Assembly (NCBI RefSeq): GCF_900104035.1
Contig: NZ_FNIT01000009.1
Coordinates: 61,765-125,764, forward strand
Reading direction: 5' to 3'
From: Aureimonas jatrophae
GTDB lineage: Bacteria; Pseudomonadota; Alphaproteobacteria; Rhizobiales; Rhizobiaceae
Length of the DNA stretch: 64,000 nt
Positions 52,389 to 61,143 of this stretch are shown in pieces. Below the pieces are notes generated by a model. That model was not told the origin of the DNA. It made no database searches and saw only the letters and a list, made by a program, of their open reading frames with translations. Within the stretch, counting starts at the first letter, position 1. Each line of letters starts with the position of its first letter. The position numbers were made by a program, and so were the translations under genes.

Positions 52389-53906
52389 ATGCATGTCTTC
52401 GAGTCGCTTCTGGCGCTCCTGTTCGGCGCGACGCTCCTGTCGATGCTCGCGCGGCGCCTGCATGTGCCCTACCCGACGCTGCTCGCGCTCGGCGGCGCGC
52501 TGCTCGCCTTCCTGCCGAGCGGACCGCGCCTGGAACTGCCGCCGGACCTCATCCTCGCCCTGTTCGTGGCGCCGGTCCTGTCGGATGCGGCCTACGATTC
52601 CTCGTTGCGCGACCTGAAGCGCAACTGGGTGGAGGTCTCCTCGCTGGTGCTCGTCGCGGTCGGCCTGACGACCCTCGTCGTGGCGCTGGTCGTGCGCATC
52701 GCCCTGCCCGACATGCCCTGGGGCGCGGCGATCGCGCTCGGCGCCTTGCTCGCCCCGCCGGATGCGGTCGCGGCGCTCGCGATCCTGCGCGCCGTCGCGC
52801 CGCCCTATCGCCTGCGCGTGATCCTGGAGGGCGAAAGCCTCCTCAACGACGCCTCGTCGCTTCTGATCTACCGGCTCGGAATCGGTGCGGTGGCGGCGGG
52901 AAGCTTCAGCTGGGGCGAGGCGCTCCCGGCCTTCGCACTGGTGTTCGTGGGCAGCGCCGTGGCGGGCTTCCTGTTCGCACAGGTCACGCGCCGCCTGATC
53001 GGGCGCATGACCGACGGGCCGAGCGCCACGATCTTCCAGTTCGTGGTGACGTTCGGCGCCTGGCTCGGGGCCGAGCGGCTCGGCCTGTCGGGCGTCGTCA
53101 CGGTGGTGGTCTTCGCGATCACGGCAGCGCGGGGCACGCAATACGCCATGCGCGCGCGTCTGCGCGTCGCATCCTTCGCGGTCTGGGAGACCGTGACCGT
53201 GGTGCTCAACGTCCTGGCCTTCACGCTGATCGGGTTGGAGCTGCGTCCGATCCTGGAGACGCTGACGAGCGCCGAGCAGGAGCGCTACATCGGCCTGTCG
53301 CTCCTCCTGCTTGTGGTGGTGATCCTCGTGCGCCTCGCCTGGGTGGTGGCCCATCACGGGTTGCGCCAGCTGCGCCCGGCCGCCGCGGACGAGACGCGCG
53401 TCGGCGTCGGCGCCTCGCTGGTGGTGGGCTGGTCGGGCATGCGGGGCATCGTCACCCTGGCCGCGGCGATCGCCCTGCCGGCGGACTTTCCGTATCGCGA
53501 CTTCATGCAGCTCGCGGCCTTCGTGGTGGTGCTCGGCACGCTGCTGATCCAGGGGCTGACGCTGGGACCGCTCCTGCGCCTCCTGCGCCTGCCCGAGGAC
53601 CGGACCGTGGACAACGAGCTGCGCCGCGCGCGCAAGACGGTGATCAAGGCGGGGCTCGCCGAACTCGACGGCGACACGTCGCCCGCGGCCCGCCGCATCG
53701 CGGACGAGTATGCCGAGGCGCTCTCCCACGCGATGGAGGGCGCGGACCTGCGCGAGCGTCCGGAGAACCACGTCCGCCTGCGCATGGTGGATGCCGCACG
53801 CCGCGAGATCGGTGCGCTTCGCGACAACGGCACGATCGGCGACGAGGCCTACCGCCGCGTCGAGGAGGAGCTCGACTGGCTGGAGATGAGCGCCCGGCCG
53901 CTGTGA
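52389..53906 (+). CDS. Cation:proton antiporter (CPA1/NhaP type)
   Basis: 505 residues with about 12 membrane helices and a cytoplasmic helical C-terminus (about 400-505). The family core is present: ALLAPPDAVAALAILRAV (conserved PPD), LEGESLLNDASSLLIY with the Asn-Asp ion pair, and GWSGMRGIVTLAAAIALP with the conserved arginine. It should exchange Na+ or K+ for protons for pH and salt balance. ATG 52389 has GGAGG at six bases. Single gene. Confidence 0.92.
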   Translation: MHVFESLLALLFGATLLSMLARRLHVPYPTLLALGGALLAFLPSGPRLELPPDLILALFVAPVLSDAAYDSSLRDLKRNWVEVSSLVLVAVGLTTLVVALVVRIALPDMPWGAAIALGALLAPPDAVAALAILRAVAPPYRLRVILEGESLLNDASSLLIYRLGIGAVAAGSFSWGEALPAFALVFVGSAVAGFLFAQVTRRLIGRMTDGPSATIFQFVVTFGAWLGAERLGLSGVVTVVVFAITAARGTQYAMRARLRVASFAVWETVTVVLNVLAFTLIGLELRPILETLTSAEQERYIGLSLLLLVVVILVRLAWVVAHHGLRQLRPAAADETRVGVGASLVVGWSGMRGIVTLAAAIALPADFPYRDFMQLAAFVVVLGTLLIQGLTLGPLLRLLRLPEDRTVDNELRRARKTVIKAGLAELDGDTSPAARRIADEYAEALSHAMEGADLRERPENHVRLRMVDAARREIGALRDNGTIGDEAYRRVEEELDWLEMSARPL

Positions 53907-54090
53907 CGATCCGCGCCACGGCTCGCGTCGGAAACAGCGTCCGCGACGCAGGGAGGTCCCGGCCTTGCCCGCCGCACGGATGTCCGCATCGCGCGGAAGC
54001 CACCGGCGACGGGGTCGCCTCCGGCCCCATTCCTCGCCGTCGCTGGACGGGGCCGCTCGACGCGCCCCCGCCCGGTGCCGGCCGCCGCGC

Positions 54091-54585
54091 CTAGAGCTGG
54101 CGCTTGATGTTCTGCAGCAGGAACAAGTGCGTCTCGATCCCGGTCACGCCGACCAAGGAGGCGCCCCGAGCCATCGGATCCTGCCCGCTTCGGGCGTAGC
54201 GCTGGTGGATCTTCAGAAGCTCGCGATGCTCCGCGATCTGGCCGTCGACATACATCATGTCGAAGGTCGCCCCGTCGGCCGCCTGCAGCTTCTCGAGCAT
54301 GGCGGCCTTGGGCTGCGGGATGCCGGCTGCACCCGGCTCGGAGCCGAACGCCTTGGCGACCGCCGCCTGTTCGGCGATCTCCAGACGGGCGAACTCCTTG
54401 ACCGCGGCGTTTGTCGCCTTGCGCCGGGCCAGTTCGCTGGTCGCGGTCGAGAAGTCGCCGCCCTGCAGCGCCGGAAGCTTGGCGGCTTCGACGCCGGCCG
54501 GCTGGGCCACGGCGGCCGCCCCCAGCGGCAGCACCGAGACGGCGGCCGCGCCGACCAGGGATGTCATGACATGACGTCTGTTCAC
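54091..54585 (-). CDS. DUF4142 (ferritin-like) exported protein
   Basis: 164 residues. An N-terminal signal with a twin-arginine-like beginning (MNRRHVMTSLVGAAAVSVLPLGAAAVAQ) and a four-helix DUF4142 domain: ELARRKATNAAVKEFARLEI, FDMMYVDGQIAEHRELLKIH and GIETHLFLLQNI. DUF4142 proteins are predicted periplasmic ferritin-like bundles; here the carboxylate/histidine pattern (E, H-R-E, E-T-H) is partly kept. It lies 66 bases downstream of the manganese catalase gene in the same direction, which suggests a shared oxidative-stress role. Confidence 0.82.
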   Translation of the reverse strand: MNRRHVMTSLVGAAAVSVLPLGAAAVAQPAGVEAAKLPALQGGDFSTATSELARRKATNAAVKEFARLEIAEQAAVAKAFGSEPGAAGIPQPKAAMLEKLQAADGATFDMMYVDGQIAEHRELLKIHQRYARSGQDPMARGASLVGVTGIETHLFLLQNIKRQL

Positions 54586-54651
54586 GGGTGTATCCTTGCA
54601 AGTTCGGTGAAGATGGCGTGTCGGCGCCGAGCTGGGCCCGGCCGCGTGCCT

Positions 54652-55533
54652 TTAGATGTTTCGCTCGATCGCGCCCTCGATGCGCCCGAGCAGGCCCTCC
54701 GAACCGGACTTCGACGTTTGTCCGGTCTGCGCCCCGCCATCGGGCCGCGCGGGAGCGAGCGAGGGCTTCCCGCCCATCGGCTGCGACTGCATCGCGACGA
54801 ACTCACCCTTGCCGTCCATGGCGGGACCCGCGGTCCAGCGCCCTTCCGGGATCGAACCGTCGGTCATGTGCCCGAAATAGGCGTAGGAGTATTTCTGGTT
54901 CTCCTGCGACTGCGGGAACGAGTTCGGGATCGGCAGGTTGGCCGTCTCGCCGCCCATGTCCTCGAGCGCGGCCAGCCACTGCTGCTGGTGCATCGTGTCG
55001 CGGGCGATCATGAAGGCCAGCATCTCCTTCATGCCGGGATCGTCGGTCATGTTGTAGAGACGGACGGCCAGGACGCGGCCGCTGCTTTCGGCGGTGACGT
55101 TGGCGTACATGTCGGCAGCGATATTGCCGGATGCGTAGACATGGCTCATGTCGAACGGAACGCCGTTGGCGTCGACCGGCATCGCCGCCAGTCCGACCGA
55201 CAGGATGTGGCGCATGTCCATGCCGTTCAGAACGGCACCGCCGGCGACGTCCGCCGAGACTTCCTCCTTCAAGGACAGCGGCGCGCCCTCGAGGTTCAGC
55301 GCGACCGCCGTCGCCAGCATCTCGATATGGCCGAGCTCCTCGGTCGCCGTGTTGAGCAACATGTCGCGATACTTGGCCGGGCCCCGCGCGCCGAAGGCCT
55401 GGAACATGTACTGCATGGCGACACGGATCTCGCCTTCCACGCCGCCGATCGCCTGCTGCAACGCCTTGGCGAAGACCGGGTTCGGCCGTTCGACGCGAAC
55501 CGGGAACTGCAGCTTTCCATCCGTATAGAACAT
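54652..55533 (-). CDS. Manganese catalase
   Basis: 293 residues of the non-heme catalase family, breaking hydrogen peroxide with a dimanganese centre. Start MFYTDGKLQFPVRVERPNPV matches the family, preceded by AGGAAGGG, so the longer frame to 55569 is unlikely. Metal ligands are visible in AIGGVEGEIRVAMQYMFQAF, TEELGHIEMLATAV and RDTMHQQQWLAAL. The last 60 residues are a hydrophilic tail ending LLGRIEGAIERNI. Followed by the DUF4142 gene. No heme catalase is nearby. Confidence 0.93.
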   Translation of the reverse strand: MFYTDGKLQFPVRVERPNPVFAKALQQAIGGVEGEIRVAMQYMFQAFGARGPAKYRDMLLNTATEELGHIEMLATAVALNLEGAPLSLKEEVSADVAGGAVLNGMDMRHILSVGLAAMPVDANGVPFDMSHVYASGNIAADMYANVTAESSGRVLAVRLYNMTDDPGMKEMLAFMIARDTMHQQQWLAALEDMGGETANLPIPNSFPQSQENQKYSYAYFGHMTDGSIPEGRWTAGPAMDGKGEFVAMQSQPMGGKPSLAPARPDGGAQTGQTSKSGSEGLLGRIEGAIERNI

Positions 55534-55949
55534 AAGGTCGTCCCTTCCTGTGAGGTCGAGGAAGGCCACCGCAGACTATCCGTTCCGATCAACGTCCATA
55601 ACTATTGCTTAGTCAGGTCATATTTGCAGACCTAACGAACAATATTTAATTTTATTCGCTGGCTAAAATCTCTTCATCTGAGAAACTACAGTCAGGCGAG
55701 CCTGGCGACGCCTAGAACTTCGGTTCGTTATGGCAAGCCGCATACCGGGCGATCGCTGAACCGGTTCGGATGCTGCGATGCGACCATCCAAACAAAGCTG
55801 GCGCGGCCGTGGCGGCCCCTCATGGCGATCAGGGTCCGCGTCGCGTCCGGCCGGGTCTTACGAAACAGCGATCCGTGTCGCGGGTGGCAGCCGGTCCGGC
55901 TGTGCGAGCCGAGGGTCCACGGCCTCCCGTATGCGCCGCGCAATGCGGC
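55534..55949. promoter_or_regulatory. AT-rich gene-free region upstream of manganese catalase
   Basis: 415 bases without a gene. From about 55590 to 55690 the composition falls to roughly two-thirds A+T (ACAATATTTAATTTTATTCG near 55640), in sharp contrast with the rest of the window. An inverted repeat AGGTC (55614-55618) ... GACCT (55628-55632) with a 9-base spacer lies about 80 bases upstream of the catalase start. This is most likely the catalase promoter/operator region; the far half shows nothing I can identify. Confidence 0.5.
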
Positions 55950-57356
55950 TCAGGCAACCCGCGCCAGGCTCGACAGTACACGCGGTCGGTAGGTGCCGGC
56001 CCCCTTTTGGCCGACCAGGACGCCGCCACGCACCATGAGGCGCCCGCCGAGGATCACGTCCTCGGGCCAGCCGACGACCTCCAGACCCTCGTAGGGCGTG
56101 TAGTCGGCGCCGTCATGAAGGTCCGCATGACGGATCGTGCGGCGGGCCTCGGGGTTCCAGATCGCGATGTCGGCGTCCATGCCGATCGCGATCGAGCCCT
56201 TTCGCTCCAGGCCGTAGATCCGTGCGTGGTTGGTGGCCGTCAGCGCGACGAAGCGGGACAGGTCGATCCGCCCCTTCGTCACGCCTTCGGAAAAGAGGAT
56301 CGGCAGGCGCGTCTCGACGCCGGGAATGCCGTTCGGCACGTGGCGGAAGCTCGTTCGCCCGCGCGGGTTCAGCTTGCCCTCCGCGTCGTCGTAGCGGAAC
56401 GGGCAATGGTCGGAGGAGAAGAGGTCGAAGTCGCCGGTCTCAAGACCGGTCCAGCAGGCCACCTGCTCGGCTGCGTCGCGCGGCGGCGGCGAGCACACGA
56501 ACTTCGCGCCCTCCCAGTCCATGCCCTCGAGGTCGGCGGCGGTCAGCACGAGATATTGCGGGCAGGTCTCGGCGACGACGCGCCGGCCGCGCGCCCGCGC
56601 CGCGCGGATCTCACTGAGCGCCGCGCCGTTGGAGACGTGGACGATCACCACCGGCACGTCGACGACCTCGGCGAGGCTGACGGCCCGATGCGTCGCCTCG
56701 CGCTCGACGGCGACCGGCCGCGTCGTGGCATGGGCGCGGGGCGCGACGTCGCCGCGCGCCTCGTGCTGGCCGACGAGGTAGCGGATCGCATCCTCGTTCT
56801 CGCAGTGGACCATGACCAGCGCACCGGTTCGGCGCGCGGTGTCCATGGTGGCGAGGATCTCGGCATCGTTCAGCCGCAGGTCCTCGTAGGTCATGAAGAC
56901 CTTGAAGGACGTGTAGCCGTCGGCCACCAGCGCCGGCAGCTCCTGGCCGAGCACCGACGGGGTCGCGTCCGAGACGATCAGATGGAACGAATGGTCGGTG
57001 TAGCACTGGCCCTCCGCCAGGGCATGGTAGCCTTGGAGCGCCTCGCGCAGCGACTGGCCCTTGCCCTGCAGGCAGAAGGGCAGGACGGTCGTGTTGCCGC
57101 CCATCAGCGCCGAGCGCGTGCCGCTCTCGAAGTCGTCCGCCATGCGGATGCCCGCGCCCGACGGCTGCGAGATGTGGACATGGCTGTCGATGCCGCCCGG
57201 CAGGACGAGGCGGCCCGCGGCGTCCAGGGTCTCTCGTGCCGCGCCGACGCCCTCCGCGATCTCGACGATGCGCCCCTCGCGAATGCCGACATCGGCCCGG
57301 AAGACGTCGGAGGCCGTGGCGATCGTACCGCCGCGGATCGCCAGATCCAGCGTCAC
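55950..57356 (-). CDS. Dihydropyrimidinase/hydantoinase-type cyclic amidohydrolase
   Basis: 468 residues of the metal-dependent amidohydrolase superfamily. All binuclear zinc ligands are visible: DSHVHISQP, the lysine to be carboxylated in TSFKVFMTYEDL, VHCENEDAI, VVIVHVSNGAAL and LFSSDHCPFRY. This set is that of D-hydantoinase/dihydropyrimidinase, which opens five- or six-membered cyclic diamides. GTG 57356 overlaps the stop of the upstream aminotransferase gene (GTGA), so translation is coupled. No carbamoylase follows. The real substrate is given by the operon and is not known. Confidence 0.88.
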   Translation of the reverse strand: MTLDLAIRGGTIATASDVFRADVGIREGRIVEIAEGVGAARETLDAAGRLVLPGGIDSHVHISQPSGAGIRMADDFESGTRSALMGGNTTVLPFCLQGKGQSLREALQGYHALAEGQCYTDHSFHLIVSDATPSVLGQELPALVADGYTSFKVFMTYEDLRLNDAEILATMDTARRTGALVMVHCENEDAIRYLVGQHEARGDVAPRAHATTRPVAVEREATHRAVSLAEVVDVPVVIVHVSNGAALSEIRAARARGRRVVAETCPQYLVLTAADLEGMDWEGAKFVCSPPPRDAAEQVACWTGLETGDFDLFSSDHCPFRYDDAEGKLNPRGRTSFRHVPNGIPGVETRLPILFSEGVTKGRIDLSRFVALTATNHARIYGLERKGSIAIGMDADIAIWNPEARRTIRHADLHDGADYTPYEGLEVVGWPEDVILGGRLMVRGGVLVGQKGAGTYRPRVLSSLARVA

Positions 57357-58585
57357 AGCTCGGGCTCCAGCGCGGCGATCAGCCGGTCCACCTCGTCCAC
57401 CGTGTTGTAGTGGATCATCGAGACGCGCACGACGCCGCCGCGATCGAGCAGACCGTGTTCCTCGACGATGCGGCGGGCATAGAAGTCGCCGTGGCGGATG
57501 CCGACATGGGCGCGATCGACGGCCTCGACGATGCGCTTGGAGTTCTCGTCGCCCACCGTGAAGGAGACCGTCGAGACTCGGTCCTCGATCGCGGTGGAGC
57601 GACGCCCGATGACGCGCACCGAGTTGCGCGAGGTCAGGAAGTCCATCAGCCGCTCGGTGACGACGCGCTCCTGCTCCGCGATGGCGGCAAAGCCCGCCTC
57701 GATCGCCGCGCGGCCCGTCGAGCCGTCGGCCTGCCGTCCGAGTTCGGCGACGTAGTCGACCGAGCCGACCGATCCCCAGGCCGCCTCGTAGTTGATGTTG
57801 CCGGGCTCCAGCTTGTGGGGCACGCGGCTCTTGTCGAAGAAGTAGTGGTAGATGTTGTCGAGCGCTTCGAGCTTGTCGCGTCGGCCGTACATCACCGCAT
57901 GGTGCGGTCCGAACACCTTGTAGACGCTGAAGACGTAGTAGTCGGCCTTGAGCGCCTGGACGTCGATCGCGCGGTGCGGGGCGTAGGCGACGGCGTCGAC
58001 GGCCAGTTCCGCCCCCGCCTCGTGCACGATGTCGGCGATCTCAGCGATCGGGTTGATCGTGCCGAGGATGTTGGAAGCGTGCGTGACGCAGACGAGCCTG
58101 GTGCGATCGGTCATCAGCGCGCGAAGGTCGTCGAGGTCGAGCTCGAAGCTCTCGGGGTCGCAGCGCCACCACTTGATCGTGACGCCGCGCTCGGCATGGC
58201 GCAGCCAGGGGCCGATATGGGCCTCGTGGTCGACATTGGTCAGGATGATCTCGTCGCCCGGCTGGAGCCGTCCCGTCATCGCCTCCGACAGGAAGCGCAG
58301 AAGGATCGTGGTGCTGGGCCCCTCGACGATCTCGCTCGCGTCGCAGTTCATGAAGCGGGCGAAGGCCTGCCGCGTCTCGGCGACGCGCTGCGTCGACACG
58401 CGGCTCGGCTCGTAGGTCGCGCCGGTCTGGACGTTCGTCGTCAGGAGGTAGTCCGACACGCGGGCCGCCACGTCGCGCAGCACCTGGCTGCCGCCGGCAT
58501 TGTCCATGAAGACCCAGTCGCTCCCGAGCGCGGGAAACTGCGAGCGGACGAAGTCGAGATCGAGCGACATGGGCATGGCTTTCAT
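57353..58585 (-). CDS. Class V aminotransferase / cysteine desulfurase-like protein
   Basis: 410 residues, PLP-dependent. Key parts: FMDNAGGSQVLRDVAARVSD, GPSTTILLRFLSEAM, THASNILGTINPIAEIADIV, AVDAVAYAPHRAIDV and the PLP lysine in FSVYKVFGPHHAVMYG. It belongs to the cysteine desulfurase-like (CsdA-related) group of class V aminotransferases that are used in degradation pathways, not the IscS of iron-sulfur assembly. ATG 58585, with in-frame ATGs at 58576 and 58570. It lies 10 bases after the permease gene and overlaps the hydantoinase gene. Confidence 0.82.
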   Translation of the reverse strand: MKAMPMSLDLDFVRSQFPALGSDWVFMDNAGGSQVLRDVAARVSDYLLTTNVQTGATYEPSRVSTQRVAETRQAFARFMNCDASEIVEGPSTTILLRFLSEAMTGRLQPGDEIILTNVDHEAHIGPWLRHAERGVTIKWWRCDPESFELDLDDLRALMTDRTRLVCVTHASNILGTINPIAEIADIVHEAGAELAVDAVAYAPHRAIDVQALKADYYVFSVYKVFGPHHAVMYGRRDKLEALDNIYHYFFDKSRVPHKLEPGNINYEAAWGSVGSVDYVAELGRQADGSTGRAAIEAGFAAIAEQERVVTERLMDFLTSRNSVRVIGRRSTAIEDRVSTVSFTVGDENSKRIVEAVDRAHVGIRHGDFYARRIVEEHGLLDRGGVVRVSMIHYNTVDEVDRLIAALEPEL

Positions 58586-58595
58586 GGGACCGGGG

Positions 58596-59270
58596 TCAGC
58601 GCGCCTGCTGGCGGGCCGAGTGCTGCTCGAAGCGCGAGACGAGGCGCACGAGCGGCAGGAGGATGAGGAGGTAGAGGATCGCGGCCCCGATCAGCGGCGA
58701 GGGGTTGGCGGCGAGCGCCTGGGCCTGCGTCGCCTGCTTCAGAAGGTCGGGCAGCGCCACGACCGAGGCGAGCGCGGTGTCCTTCAGGACGTTGATCGAG
58801 TTGTTGGTGAGCGGCGGGATCACGATGCGGATCGCCTGGGGCAGGATCACGCGGCGCATCTTCGCCCAGGCATGAAGGCCGAGCGCGTCGGCCGCCTCGA
58901 ACTGGCCGCGCGGGATGGCCTCGATGCCGGCCCGGAAGATCTCGGCCGCATAGGCGCTCGACACGGTGGCGAGCGCGAAGGTCGCAGCAAAGAAGGGCGA
59001 GAAGCGGATGCCGACGAAGGGCAGCGCGTAGTAGACGACGACCAGCCACACCAGAACCGGCAGCGCCCGGAAGACGTCGATATAGGCGATCGCCAGCCAG
59101 CGCACGGGCTTCGCCCCGTAAAGGCGGGCGAGCGCGAGGCCGAGGCCGCCGACAAGGCCGAGCGCGATCGACAGGAAGCCGAGCAGCACCGTCCGTCCCA
59201 GGCCGCTGAGCAGCAGCGGAAACGCGTTCCACAGGACGTCGACGTTGAAGAAGGTGGAGACGATGTCCAT
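58596..59270 (-). CDS. Amino-acid-type ABC transporter permease
   Basis: 224 residues of the HisM/GlnP family (His/Glu/Gln/Arg permeases). Five hydrophobic helices and the cytoplasmic EAA loop (EAADALGLHAWAKMRRVILPQAIRIVIPP) that contacts the ATPase are present. Its partner binding protein lies 68 bases upstream. A second permease and an ATPase gene are not found in this operon, so the ATPase must be supplied from elsewhere. Confidence 0.92.
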   Translation of the reverse strand: MDIVSTFFNVDVLWNAFPLLLSGLGRTVLLGFLSIALGLVGGLGLALARLYGAKPVRWLAIAYIDVFRALPVLVWLVVVYYALPFVGIRFSPFFAATFALATVSSAYAAEIFRAGIEAIPRGQFEAADALGLHAWAKMRRVILPQAIRIVIPPLTNNSINVLKDTALASVVALPDLLKQATQAQALAANPSPLIGAAILYLLILLPLVRLVSRFEQHSARQQAR

Positions 59271-59338
59271 CGGATCTCGGGTTTGCGCGGCCGGAAGGGA
59301 CCCGCCCGCTCAAGGGGCGGGTCCGTAAAACGATGAGA

Positions 59339-60124
59339 TCAGAGCTTGGGCATCTCCGCCTCGCGGGCGGTCGAGGTCGATGCGTCGGGCGCGCTGCCGA
59401 ACCAGGTCTCGTGCAGCTTGGCGATCGTCCCGTCCTTCTTCAGCTCGCCGATCGCCTTGGAGGCTTCGGCCGCCAGCGGCGAATCTTTGGCGAACATGAT
59501 CGAGTACTGCTCGCCGGTCGGGATGCGCTCCACGACGGCGTATTGCGACTTGTCCTTGATGTAGTAGGCGACCGCCGGGATGTCGGAGACGTAGCCGTCG
59601 ATGCGGCCGGCGGCCAGATCCAGCATCGCGGGCGACAGGCCCTCGAAGCGGCGGATGTCGGAGATGCCGTACTCGCCCTGGTGCTGGGTCGCCCAGATGT
59701 CGCCGGTCGAGCCCGTGTCGACGCCGACCACCTTGCCCTTGAGGCCAGCGAGATTTTCGATGCCCGACGACTTCAGGACCGAGAGCGACTGGTCGCTGTC
59801 GTAGTAGGGCTGCGCGAAGGAGACCGACTCCAGGCGCTTCTTGGTAATGGTGATCGAGGAGATCGCCGCGTCGATGCGGCCCGACTGCACGGCCGAGAAG
59901 AGGCCGTTGAAGGGGATGTTCTCGAACGAGACGTCGTCGTAGCCCATGCGCTTGGCGACCTCGCGAACGAGTTCGACCTCGAAGCCGACGGTCTGGCCCG
60001 AGGCGTCCTGGAACTCCCAGGGCACGTTTCCGATGTTGGCGCCGACCGTGAGGGTCTTGGCGGAAGCCGCGCCGGTCAGGGCGAGGGCGGCGACGAGGGC
60101 GGCGGCAAGGGTCCTGCGGATCAT
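59339..60124 (-). CDS. Amino-acid-type ABC transporter substrate-binding protein
   Basis: 261 residues, family 3 extracellular solute-binding protein. A signal peptide (1-22, MIRRTLAAALVAALALTGAASA) precedes the mature start KTLTVGANIGNVPWEFQDAS; GFEVELVREVAKRMGY, IDAAISSITITKKRLESVSF and VGVDTGSTGDIWA are the ligand-binding segments. ATG 60124 has AGGAG upstream. First gene of the hydantoinase operon, 157 bases downstream of the GntR gene, with a candidate operator at 60212. Confidence 0.92.
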   Translation of the reverse strand: MIRRTLAAALVAALALTGAASAKTLTVGANIGNVPWEFQDASGQTVGFEVELVREVAKRMGYDDVSFENIPFNGLFSAVQSGRIDAAISSITITKKRLESVSFAQPYYDSDQSLSVLKSSGIENLAGLKGKVVGVDTGSTGDIWATQHQGEYGISDIRRFEGLSPAMLDLAAGRIDGYVSDIPAVAYYIKDKSQYAVVERIPTGEQYSIMFAKDSPLAAEASKAIGELKKDGTIAKLHETWFGSAPDASTSTAREAEMPKL

Positions 60125-60211
60125 GGCGGCTCCTGCTTGAGGGAGGCTGACGGGGAAACGAGCGGTCTGCACACAAGCCGTGCAGGAGATGCTCAACGAT
60201 CGATCACTTTT

Positions 60212-60225
60212 CTTGCATGCACTTC
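60212..60225. promoter_or_regulatory. Candidate GntR operator upstream of the binding-protein operon
   Basis: CTTGCATGCACTTC, whose reverse complement GAAGTGCATGCAAG shares the 12-mer GAAGTGCATGCA with a second site at 61103-61114. Both are built around the palindrome TGCATGCA. It lies 88 bases upstream of the ABC binding-protein start and downstream of the GntR gene, a fitting position for repression of that operon. Confidence 0.6.
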
Positions 60226-60281
60226 AGCAGTCAGACCGTATGCTCGATCTATGCCGTCGCCAAGCAAAAAGATACGTCGCC

Positions 60282-61040
60282 TCAGGCTGTGCGAGCGTGC
60301 GAGCGACCGCGCTCGGCTTCGGCATAGGGACCGAGGATCTCCATCAGGTCGCCGCGCGCGGGCGCCGCGCGCAGAAAGGCGCGCTCGGCCACTTGATCGA
60401 GATGGTGGGCCATGCGGTCGGCCGCCCGCTCGGGGTCGCCCGCCTCTAGGGCGTCGATCACAGCGCCATGCTCGTTGATCGCGCATTCCGGGGAATGGGG
60501 GCGCCCGAAGGTCGCGAGCGACAAGGACGAGCGGTAGGCGATCTCCCGAACGTAGCGCAGGAGCGTCGGCTTGGCGGCCATCTCGGCGAGCTTGACGTGG
60601 AACTCGGTGGCCAACCGAATGGAGTTGGCGTCCGGTCCGCCGCGCGCGGCCGCCTCCTCCGCCACATGGGCTCGGAGCTCCGCGACCTGCTCGGCGGTCA
60701 GGTTGCCGGCCAGCGCCCGCACGACGAGGCGCTCCAGCTCGCGCCGGATGTCGAATTCGTCGCGCGCCTCATCGAAGGAGGGTGTCGCGACCAGCGCGAT
60801 ACGGTTGCGGCGCAGCTCGACCAAGCCTTCCGAGGCGAGCTGTCCGAGCGCGTGCCGGGCGATCGTGCGGCTGACGCCGAAGCGCTCGCCGAGCGTGTCC
60901 TCGGGCAGCTTGTCGCCGGGGCTGAGCGCCTGTTCGAGGATGGCGCGTCGGATGGCCCGGCAGATGGCGGCGGCGCGGTCGGAGGCATCCATGCGGGAGA
61001 CGATTTCCTGGAAAGACGCGGGACAGGACGCGTCTTCCAT
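60282..61040 (-). CDS. GntR-family (FadR-type) transcriptional regulator
   Basis: 252 residues: winged helix (ICRAIRRAILEQALSPGDKL, LGERFGVSRTIARHALGQLA, about residues 26-70) and an FCD ligand domain with the metal pattern ATEFHVKLAEMA, NEHGAVIDALEAGD and AHHLDQV. It sits between the otn operon and the hydantoinase operon on the same strand. A copy of the same palindromic site lies on each side of the gene, so it probably controls itself and the downstream operon. ATG 61040; ATG 60992 is a possible shorter start. Confidence 0.85.
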   Translation of the reverse strand: MEDASCPASFQEIVSRMDASDRAAAICRAIRRAILEQALSPGDKLPEDTLGERFGVSRTIARHALGQLASEGLVELRRNRIALVATPSFDEARDEFDIRRELERLVVRALAGNLTAEQVAELRAHVAEEAAARGGPDANSIRLATEFHVKLAEMAAKPTLLRYVREIAYRSSLSLATFGRPHSPECAINEHGAVIDALEAGDPERAADRMAHHLDQVAERAFLRAAPARGDLMEILGPYAEAERGRSHARTA

Positions 61041-61102
61041 ACCAGCTTATCCCAGCAGCACCCAAGCGCCGTATCGCAAGCGGTTCGTACAGTTACCCCG
61101 TC

Positions 61103-61117
61103 GAAGTGCATGCACCT
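61103..61117. promoter_or_regulatory. Candidate GntR operator upstream of the GntR gene
   Basis: GAAGTGCATGCACCT, with the core TGCATGCA and nearly symmetric flanks AAG/CTT. It shares 12 contiguous bases with the site at 60212-60225. It lies 63 bases upstream of the GntR start codon and just after the end of otnI, suiting autoregulation. Confidence 0.6.
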
Positions 61118-61143
61118 TGACGGAATGCGGACGCTCGTTCGCC

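Noticed and set aside
57353..58585. Annotation as IscS/SufS cysteine desulfurase of iron-sulfur cluster assembly
   Set aside because: No isc or suf genes are nearby, and it is coupled to a hydantoinase and an importer; the sequence fits the desulfurase-like aminotransferase group.
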